Assembly (NCBI GenBank): GCA_028868335.1
Contig: JAGWUU010000204.1
Location: 1 to 5,781 of the forward strand
From: Sphingomonadales bacterium
Lineage (GTDB): Bacteria > Pseudomonadota > Alphaproteobacteria > Sphingomonadales > Sphingomonadaceae
Reading direction: 5' to 3'
Length of the DNA stretch: 5,781 bases
Shown here: piece by piece, positions 1 through 4,857 of the stretch
How positions within the stretch are numbered: the first letter of the stretch is position 1
Layout: each line of letters starts with the position of its first letter
Made by a program: the position numbers and the translations under genes
The notes under the pieces: generated by a model
Database searches by the model: none
What the model was told of the DNA's origin: nothing
What the model saw: only the letters and a program-made list of their open reading frames with translations

Positions 1-51
1 GGCTCGTCCAGGCGCTACCATCCTTTGCCTAACAGTCTGGGAGTTTCAAAA

Positions 52-972
52 ATGGGCGGTGTGCTGCTGGCACTTGTGGGCATGGTGTTCATTTTTCTGC
101 TGATGGGCGTGCGGGTCGTCCGTCAGGGCTATGTCTATACTATCGAACGGCTGGGCAAATACACGCTGGCGGCCACTCCCGGACTTCACCTGATCATTCC
201 CTTCGTCGACCGCGTTGGGCGCAAGGTCAACATGATGGAGCAGGTGCTCGACATCCCGGGGCAGGAGATCATCACCAAGGACAACGCGATGGTCGGGGTC
301 GACGCGGTGGTGTTCTTCCAGGTGCTCGATGCGGGCAAGGCCGCCTATGAGGTCGCCAACCTCTATGTCGCGATCATGCAGCTCACCACCACCAATCTGC
401 GCACGGTGATGGGCTCGATGGATCTCGACGAGACGCTGTCGAAGCGCGATGAGATCAACGCCAAGCTGCTGGTGGTCGTCGATCATGCCACCGCGCCGTG
501 GGGGGTCAAGATCACCCGGGTCGAGATCAAGGATATCCGCCCGCCCGCCGACATCTCCAACGCGATGGCCCGCCAGATGAAAGCCGAGCGTGAGAAACGC
601 GCCCAGATCCTTGAGGCGGAAGGCCTCAAGAGCGCGGAGATCCTGCGCGCCGAAGGCCAGAAGCAGGCCCAGATCCTTGAAGCGGAGGGCCGCAAGGAAG
701 CCGCCTTCCGCGATGCCGAGGCGCGCGAACGCTCCGCCGCCGCCGAGGCCCAGGCGACCAAGGTGGTGTCCGAGGCGATCGCCGGATCGGGCAGCCAGGC
801 GCTCAACTACTTCGTCGCGCAGAAGTACACCGACGCGGTTGCGGCCTTCGCCACTTCGCCCAATGCCAAGACCATCCTGTTCCCGGTCGAAGCGACCCAG
901 CTGATCGGCACGGTCGGCGGGATCGGCGAGCTGGTCCGCGACGCGCTGGGCGACAAGGGTTCGGTCAAATGA
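52..972 (+). CDS. qmcA: SPFH/Band 7 (stomatin-like) membrane protein, QmcA type
   Basis: This 306-residue protein belongs to the SPFH/prohibitin family, whose members oligomerise at the membrane and are thought to organise membrane microdomains and assist membrane-protein quality control. Residues 3-22 form one N-terminal hydrophobic segment. It is followed by a stomatin-type start (RQGYVYTIERLGKY, then PGLHLIIPFVDRV) and an SPFH core up to about residue 180, including the typical ITKDNAMVGVDAVVFFQV and WGVKITRVEIKDI stretches. Residues 175-245 are an Ala/Glu/Arg/Lys-rich coiled coil containing 11-residue repeats. The length matches E. coli QmcA (about 305 residues). I chose ATG at 52 because GGGAG at 39-43 lies 8 bases upstream; the in-frame TTG at 25 would add nine non-hydrophobic residues ahead of the membrane segment and has no comparable ribosome site. 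The stop codon overlaps the nfeD start, so translation is probably coupled. The family call is firm; the exact cellular role is not known from sequence. Confidence 0.93.
   Translation: MGGVLLALVGMVFIFLLMGVRVVRQGYVYTIERLGKYTLAATPGLHLIIPFVDRVGRKVNMMEQVLDIPGQEIITKDNAMVGVDAVVFFQVLDAGKAAYEVANLYVAIMQLTTTNLRTVMGSMDLDETLSKRDEINAKLLVVVDHATAPWGVKITRVEIKDIRPPADISNAMARQMKAEREKRAQILEAEGLKSAEILRAEGQKQAQILEAEGRKEAAFRDAEARERSAAAEAQATKVVSEAIAGSGSQALNYFVAQKYTDAVAAFATSPNAKTILFPVEATQLIGTVGGIGELVRDALGDKGSVK
601..732 (+). repeat. Four tandem 33-nt (11-residue) coiled-coil repeats inside qmcA
   Basis: Four consecutive 33-base units at 601-633, 634-666, 667-699 and 700-732 encode residues 184-227. The first three read AQILEAEGLKS, AEILRAEGQKQ and AQILEAEGRKE; the fourth, AAFRDAEARER, is diverged. 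Units 1 and 3 are nearly identical at the DNA level at their 5' ends. An 11-residue period is a hendecad, which fits the long helical coiled coil that follows the SPFH domain in this family. Confidence 0.85.
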
Positions 973-1418
973 GCGGCCTGATGGGCGGCGTTGCCCCGCA
1001 TTGGCTGTGGCTGGGCCTTGGGCTGGTGCTGGCGATTGGCGAGATGGTCATTCCCGGCGTGTTCCTGATCTGGCTGGCGGGCGCGGCGCTGGCCACAGGG
1101 CTCGCCGCCTGGATCCTGCCGATCGGCCTGCCGCTACAGGTGGTGCTGTTCGCGCTGCTGGCGATCGTCTCGGTCTTTGTCGGGCGCAACTGGCTGGCGA
1201 AGAACCCTGTCGAACCGGCCGATCCCCTGATGAACGACCGCGGTGCCCGCGCGATCGGTGAAATCGTCGTAGTAACCGAGGCGCTCCGTCCGGGCAGCGG
1301 CCGGGTGCGGCTGGGCGACAGCGACTGGCTGGCGCGCGGACCCGATGCCGAAACGGGCACGCGCATGCGGGTTAGCGGACATGACGGCGCGACCCTGATT
1401 GTCGAACACCTGCATTGA
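969..1418 (+). CDS. nfeD: NfeD-family membrane protein (short NfeD1b/YbbJ type)
   Basis: This 149-residue protein is the usual partner of SPFH proteins; short NfeD proteins are encoded next to stomatin-like genes and are thought to act with them at the membrane. Hydrophobic segments lie at about residues 11-28, 30-50 and 55-73, with the characteristic GEMVIPGVFLIWLAGAAL region. The C-terminal soluble part (about 92-149: RGARAIGEIVVVTEAL, GRVRLGDSDWLARG, then TRMRVSGHDGATLIVEHL) has the pattern of the NfeD OB-fold. It lacks the N-terminal ClpP-like serine protease domain of long NfeD proteins, and its length matches the short class (about 150 residues). ATG at 969 overlaps the qmcA stop as ATGA, with AAGGG at 955-959 as the probable ribosome site inside the end of qmcA. 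No terminator is visible between the two genes, so they most likely form one operon. Confidence 0.92.
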   Translation: MSGLMGGVAPHWLWLGLGLVLAIGEMVIPGVFLIWLAGAALATGLAAWILPIGLPLQVVLFALLAIVSVFVGRNWLAKNPVEPADPLMNDRGARAIGEIVVVTEALRPGSGRVRLGDSDWLARGPDAETGTRMRVSGHDGATLIVEHLH

Positions 1419-1423
1419 CCGCG

Positions 1424-2014
1424 TCAGTGCGCGCGCGCCTCTGCATCCATGCGCTGGCGCGCGCGCGCCGCACCGGCTTGGGTCAGGCACGGACGGACGA
1501 TGCGCCATTGGCCGTCCGATAATGCGATCTGTTCGATCAGCGAACGGCTGATCAGGCGGAGCGTCTGCCCGGGCTTCCCGCCTTCAGTCTTGCGATAGGA
1601 GATCGCCAGCACCGCGCTCGGTTCCACAGGATTGCGGGTCATCGGTCCCCCGGCGAAGGGCAGGTCCGTTCCCGGGCGCAGCGGCACGAAGATAACCTTG
1701 GCGTCGGCGGGAATGGGTGCGATCCGGTCCGCCCGCTTCAGATAGGCACCGAAATAGCGCTGCTCGAGCGTGTCCGGGCAGGCGGCGGAAGCCGGATGGT
1801 CAAGCGCGGTCAACATCTGTCCACCGTTCGCCCTGCCTGCCATCGCCGCGCGATAGGCCGCGACCAGGCGGCGCTGCGCCGGGCTCGCTGGACGGAGCAC
1901 GGGGTTGTCATAATCAAGGTGCAGCGAACCGATCGTCTCGGTTTCGGCCAAGGCGGCAGGGGAACCCAGCCCAAGGGCCAGAACAAGCACGATTGCGGGA
2001 AAATTGTAACGCAT
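1424..2014 (-). CDS. Hypothetical secreted (periplasmic) protein
   Basis: I do not recognise this 196-residue protein. The N-terminus is a clear Sec signal peptide: a short basic start (MRYNF), a hydrophobic core at about residues 6-22, and an ALA/E cleavage site after residue 23. The mature protein of about 173 residues has no further membrane segment and exactly two cysteines (C79 in AACPDT and C176 in VRPCLTQ), which could form one disulfide in the periplasm. The SLIEQIALSDGQWRIVRPCL segment near the end looks like a beta-strand with a conserved Trp, loosely like NTF2-like folds, but this is too weak for assignment. The C-terminal tail (ARARQRMDAEARAH) is rich in Ala and Arg. ATG at 2012-2014 is preceded on the minus strand by AAGGA at 2023-2027 with an 8-base gap. 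The gene converges on nfeD with only 5 bases between stop codons. Codon use resembles its neighbours, with no sign of recent transfer. Confidence 0.85.
   Translation of the reverse strand: MRYNFPAIVLVLALGLGSPAALAETETIGSLHLDYDNPVLRPASPAQRRLVAAYRAAMAGRANGGQMLTALDHPASAACPDTLEQRYFGAYLKRADRIAPIPADAKVIFVPLRPGTDLPFAGGPMTRNPVEPSAVLAISYRKTEGGKPGQTLRLISRSLIEQIALSDGQWRIVRPCLTQAGAARARQRMDAEARAH
1429..1466. repeat. GC-only inverted repeat at the convergent gene ends
   Basis: An 11-bp perfect inverted repeat (arms 1429-1439 and 1456-1466, made only of G and C) surrounds a 16-base loop. It lies within the last codons of the minus-strand secreted-protein gene, three bases from its stop codon, and just beyond the end of nfeD. 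It could form a very stable hairpin in either transcript. No T-tract follows on either strand, so it is not a standard intrinsic terminator. It may simply reflect alternating GCG/CGC codons in the Ala/Arg tail. Confidence 0.55.
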
Positions 2015-2179
2015 CAGCCAGTTCCTTTGGACGGAGGGCGTCCCGCAGCACGATCCTAGGCTGTAAAGATAGCCTTATCGCCTGCCATGCTTGGGCCAGG
2101 GCAGGCCGGGTGTGCCTTGCCGCGGCACGGTGAGAGGGCCATATCCTTCTCGCAAGCGAAATGTCTCTGGGGAATTGCC
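2015..2179. other. Divergent intergenic region between the secreted-protein gene and msrB
   Basis: This 165-base stretch should carry promoters for both flanking genes. For msrB, TTGCCG (2117-2122) and TATCCT (2142-2147) each match four of six bases of the -35 and -10 boxes, but the 19-base spacing is long. For the minus-strand gene, TATCTT (reverse complement of 2066-2071) could be a -10 box, but I see no matching -35. A small hairpin is possible at 2112-2128 (GTGCC, 7-base loop, GGCAC), overlapping the msrB -35 candidate. No strong operator or riboswitch is visible. Confidence 0.35.
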
Positions 2180-2581
2180 ATGACCGACAAGCCCGACCTG
2201 ACCGAAGCCGAATGGCGCGAGCGACTGAGCCCCGAGCAGTACCATGTGCTGCGCGAACACGGGACCGAACGCGCCTTCACCGGCAAGTACGAGAAGAACA
2301 AGGCCACCGGCGTCTATATGTGCGCGGGCTGCGGGGCGCCGCTGTTCGCCTCGGCGACCAAGTACGATTCCGGTTCGGGCTGGCCCAGCTATACCGCGCC
2401 CGTAGAGGGCGAGGCGGTGACTGAAATCCGCGACATGTCGCACGGCATGGTCCGTACCGAGGTGCGCTGCGCCAACTGCGAAGGGCATCTTGGCCACGTC
2501 TTTCCCGACGGGCCGCGCGATGCGGGCGGGCTGCGCTATTGCATCAACAGCGCCAGCCTCGATTTCAAACCGCAGGAGTGA
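2180..2581 (+). CDS. msrB: Peptide-methionine (R)-S-oxide reductase MsrB
   Basis: This 133-residue cytosolic-type enzyme reduces the R epimer of methionine sulfoxide in proteins back to methionine, normally with electrons from thioredoxin. The whole protein is one SelR/MsrB domain. The zinc-binding pairs are C48/C51 (MCAGCG) and C97/C100 (RCANCEGHLGHVFPDG). The catalytic cysteine is C121 in RYCINSASL, with H103 and H106 upstream; W68 lies in the substrate-pocket motif SGSGWPS. The usual resolving cysteine of that motif (E. coli DSGCGWPS) is replaced by S66, and no sixth cysteine exists, so this is a one-cysteine-type MsrB. There is no signal peptide. I chose ATG at 2180 because GGGGA at 2169-2173 sits 6 bases upstream and the protein then begins like other MsrB proteins; an in-frame ATG at 2087 would add 31 unrelated residues. 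It is probably transcribed alone, or together with the downstream penicillin-binding protein gene, since no terminator is seen after it. Confidence 0.96.
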   Translation: MTDKPDLTEAEWRERLSPEQYHVLREHGTERAFTGKYEKNKATGVYMCAGCGAPLFASATKYDSGSGWPSYTAPVEGEAVTEIRDMSHGMVRTEVRCANCEGHLGHVFPDGPRDAGGLRYCINSASLDFKPQE

Positions 2582-2604
2582 GTGGGCCGTTCGACGATTT
2601 GTCA

Positions 2605-2633
2605 TTAACCCTTCAGAATAAATCCCCTATGTA
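2605..2633 (+). promoter_or_regulatory. Possible promoter for the penicillin-binding protein gene
   Basis: TTAACC at 2605-2610 (four of six matches to TTGACA) and TATGTA at 2628-2633 (matching TAT only) are 17 bases apart in the AT-richest part of the 102-base gap after msrB. TTGTCA at 2599-2604 is a better -35 box but has no -10 at a proper distance. TTAACCCT also resembles the TTAACCAT form of the CtrA half-site. All of this is weak; transcription from the msrB promoter is an alternative. Confidence 0.25.
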
Positions 2634-2643
2634 GCGCGGCACG

Positions 2644-2670
2644 CGCAGGGCCTTCGCCCGAGCGGGAGGA
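2644..2670 (+). promoter_or_regulatory. Leader hairpin next to a strong, distant Shine-Dalgarno
   Basis: GGGAGGA at 2664-2670 is a near-perfect ribosome site, but it ends 13 bases before the ATG at 2684, longer than the usual 5-10. Immediately upstream, GGGC (2648-2651) and GCCC (2656-2659) flank a CTTC tetraloop; CGC (2644-2646) and GCG (2662-2664) can extend the stem across a small internal loop, touching the first base of the ribosome site. The pairing is visible in the sequence; any effect on translation is inference. Confidence 0.4.
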
Positions 2671-2683
2671 ATGTTCGAGCCTT

Positions 2684-4774
2684 ATGGCCAGAAGTGATAT
2701 CCGGCGTTCCGCGCCAAGTGGTCGCCAGCCGGAAAAGGCGCCCGTATCGGGTTGGCGCCGCTTCATCCGCCGCGTGTTTGTCTGGGGCTTTGCCATGGCG
2801 CTGCTCGGCGCAATCGTCCTGGCGGTGGCTGTCGGTCTCACAGCGCAAACCCTGCCGAGTTATGAGCAGTTGAAGTCCAGTCAGGCCGGGCAGATGATCG
2901 TGGTGCGCGCGCGCGATGGATCGGAACTGTTCTCGCTCGGGCCAAGCTATGGCAAGTGGCTGAGCTACAACCAGATTCCCCAGGTGATGAAGGATGCGAC
3001 GCTGTCCACCGAGGACCGCCGCTTCCGCAGTCACATCGGCGTCGATCCGATCGGCATCAGCCGCTCATTCTACGTCCGTTACAAGGAAGGGCATTTCAAG
3101 CAGGGCGGATCGACGATCACCCAGCAGCTTGCCCGCACGGTGTTCCTCAACAACGACCGCACGTGGAGCCGCAAGCTGCGAGAGGTCGTGCTGGCGCTGG
3201 CGCTGGAATGGAAGTTCTCCAAGGACCAGATCCTTGAGGCCTATCTCAACAAGGTCTATTTCGGCGGCGGTGCCTATGGCGTCGATTCTGCCAGCCGCAA
3301 GTTCTTCGGGCACCCCGGCACCAGTCTGACCTTGCCTGAGGCATCGATCATCGCCGGGCTGGTCAAGGCTCCGTCGCACTATTCTCCAACCGCCGACGCC
3401 CAGGCCGCAGTCGATCGTGCCAAGGTGGTGCTGTCGCTGATGCAACAAAACGGGGCGATCAGCGCCAGCGAAGCGAGTTCGGTCGACTTCTCGTCGGTCA
3501 AGTTCGCGGCGGAAACCGGGCAGAACTCGGCCCGCTACTTTACCGACTGGGCATTGCCGCAGCTTGACCTGCTGTTGGGCGACAACTCCCAACCGATCGA
3601 GGTGTGGACCACGCTCGACCCCAAGCTGCAGGCGGCAGCGACCGATTCGATCAAGACCAACGTGCCGGGCGGGGCGCAGGGCGCGCTGGTCAGCCTGGAT
3701 CGTGACGGTGCGGTGCTGGCGATGGTCGGTGGCACGGACTATGTCACGTCGAACTACAACCGCGCCACCAATGCGGTGCGCCAGCCGGGTTCGGCGTGGA
3801 AGCTGTTCGTCTATCTCGCCGCGCTGGAGGCGGGCTATACGCCCAATGCCAAGGTGGTCGATGAGCCGGTGACGATCGACGGATGGAGCCCGCGCAATTC
3901 CGGCGGAACCTATGCCGGTGAGATCGACGTGCGGACCGCCTTCGCCTATTCGAAAAACACCGTGGCAGCGCAGTTGGGCAACGAGGTCGGCTTTTCCGCG
4001 GTGGCAGGAATGGCGCGGCGCTTCGGGATTTCCACGCCGATCAGCACCTATCCCTCGATGGTGTTGGGCGCCAACGAAGTCCGCTTGATCGACATGACGC
4101 GCGCTTTCGCCTCGGTTTCCGCCAAGGGTCAGGCTGTCGAGCCCTATGGAATCAGCAAGGTCACGACAACGGATGGCCACGTGCTTTACCAGCATGAGAC
4201 GCGGGGAGGGCAGATGCTGGTCCCCGCCTATGTCTCGGCGGGGATCACCGACCTGTTGCAGAGTGCCGTAAGCATCGGCACCGGCCGCGCGGCGCAAATC
4301 GGTCGGCCGGTCGCAGGAAAGACCGGCACCACAACCTCGAACAAGGATGGTTGGTTTCTCGGTTTTTCCAGTGGCGTGACGACCGGCGTGTGGATGGGCC
4401 GTGACGACGACAAGCCGGTGGGTGGGCTTCAGGGCGGCACCGCTCCGGCGCGCGCCTTTGCCGCATACATGAAGATCGCTGTCGCGAGCCGCCCGATCGA
4501 GAAGTTCGACACCGAGGTGACTCTTCCTGCCTGGCAACTTGAGCCTGACGACGAAACCAACCTGACCAACAATCCCGAGAACTACTACTACCCGGACGAG
4601 CAGGGCAACCTGATCGATCCGACCACCGGGCGCGTGGTCCGCAAGGGAGAAAAACGGGACAGCCCGTACAACCCGGACGATGTCGTCCCCGTGCAGCCCG
4701 AGCCGCCCCCGGCAGCGGCCGATCAGGATTTCCTCAATCAGGCTACGGGGTCAAACCGCCAGCCGCAACAATAG
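2684..4774 (+). CDS. Bifunctional class A penicillin-binding protein (PBP1A family)
   Basis: This 696-residue inner-membrane enzyme polymerises lipid II into glycan strands and cross-links the peptides in the periplasm. A basic cytoplasmic start (RRFIRR) is followed by one membrane segment at about residues 31-55. The GT51 glycosyltransferase domain (about 65-250) has the catalytic Glu E110 in EDRRFRSHIGVD, GGSTITQQ at 141-148, RKLREVVLALALE at 163-175, and the LNKVYFGGGAYGV region. The transpeptidase domain (about 330-605) has all three active-site motifs: S370-A-W-K373 with nucleophile Ser370, S423-K-N425, and K546-T-G-T549. The linker between domains is only about 80 residues, so the large OB/ODD insert of E. 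coli PBP1A (about 850 residues) is absent. Residues 612-696 are a hydrophilic tail with NYYYP, a PEPPP stretch and a Gln-rich end, probably disordered. ATG 2684 is the only sensible start before the membrane segment. The equivalent named genes (mrcA, ponA, pbpC) cannot be distinguished here. A strong terminator follows. Confidence 0.95.
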   Translation: MARSDIRRSAPSGRQPEKAPVSGWRRFIRRVFVWGFAMALLGAIVLAVAVGLTAQTLPSYEQLKSSQAGQMIVVRARDGSELFSLGPSYGKWLSYNQIPQVMKDATLSTEDRRFRSHIGVDPIGISRSFYVRYKEGHFKQGGSTITQQLARTVFLNNDRTWSRKLREVVLALALEWKFSKDQILEAYLNKVYFGGGAYGVDSASRKFFGHPGTSLTLPEASIIAGLVKAPSHYSPTADAQAAVDRAKVVLSLMQQNGAISASEASSVDFSSVKFAAETGQNSARYFTDWALPQLDLLLGDNSQPIEVWTTLDPKLQAAATDSIKTNVPGGAQGALVSLDRDGAVLAMVGGTDYVTSNYNRATNAVRQPGSAWKLFVYLAALEAGYTPNAKVVDEPVTIDGWSPRNSGGTYAGEIDVRTAFAYSKNTVAAQLGNEVGFSAVAGMARRFGISTPISTYPSMVLGANEVRLIDMTRAFASVSAKGQAVEPYGISKVTTTDGHVLYQHETRGGQMLVPAYVSAGITDLLQSAVSIGTGRAAQIGRPVAGKTGTTTSNKDGWFLGFSSGVTTGVWMGRDDDKPVGGLQGGTAPARAFAAYMKIAVASRPIEKFDTEVTLPAWQLEPDDETNLTNNPENYYYPDEQGNLIDPTTGRVVRKGEKRDSPYNPDDVVPVQPEPPPAAADQDFLNQATGSNRQPQQ

Positions 4775-4796
4775 GGGCGCTGGCTTCCCGCGCTAA

Positions 4797-4834
4797 ACAA
4801 AGGGCCTCCTTCCACGTGGAAGGAGGCCCTTTGT
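4797..4834. terminator. Bidirectional intrinsic terminator, perfect 38-bp palindrome
   Basis: The sequence is perfectly self-complementary from 4797 to 4834 (19 bases per arm, centre between 4815 and 4816). As RNA it gives a 17-bp stem with an ACGT loop; the core is GGGCCTCCTTCC paired with GGAAGGAGGCCC and the ends are AT-rich (ACAAA/TTTGT). On the plus strand the stem ends in CCCTTTGTATTGT, on the minus strand in CCCTTTGTTTAG, so T-rich ends exist in both directions. It lies 22 bases after the penicillin-binding protein stop and 23 bases from the stop of the converging protease gene, exactly where a shared terminator is expected. Confidence 0.92.
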
Positions 4835-4857
4835 ATTGTCCTTGCCTACAGGCGGGA

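Noticed and set aside
25..51. TTG at 25 as the start of qmcA
   Set aside because: ATG at 52 has GGGAG at a proper distance and places the membrane segment right at the N-terminus, as in the family.
1..51. End of an upstream gene or promoter at the left edge
   Set aside because: Only 51 bases are visible and nothing beyond the qmcA ribosome site can be supported.
46..486. 146-codon open frame on the minus strand opposite qmcA
   Set aside because: The translation is His/Asp-rich with no fold-like pattern, typical of antisense frames in GC-rich genes; the plus frame is a clear SPFH protein.
2054..2072. CCTAGG palindrome and TATCTT as a regulatory site for the minus-strand gene
   Set aside because: The palindrome is only six bases and no -35 box lies at a proper distance; this is not enough to call an operator or promoter.
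1717..2133. Plus-strand open frames opposite the secreted-protein gene
   Set aside because: Arg/Ser/Pro-rich translation without domains; the minus frame has a signal peptide, a ribosome site and normal composition.
2087..2179. In-frame upstream ATG extending MsrB by 31 residues
   Set aside because: The extra residues are not like MsrB and form no signal peptide; ATG 2180 has its own ribosome site and gives the normal length.
3065..4537. 490-codon open frame on the minus strand
   Set aside because: It is the antisense shadow of the penicillin-binding protein gene. Its translation is rich in His, Arg and Gly with no recognisable domain, while the plus-strand frame has every catalytic motif.
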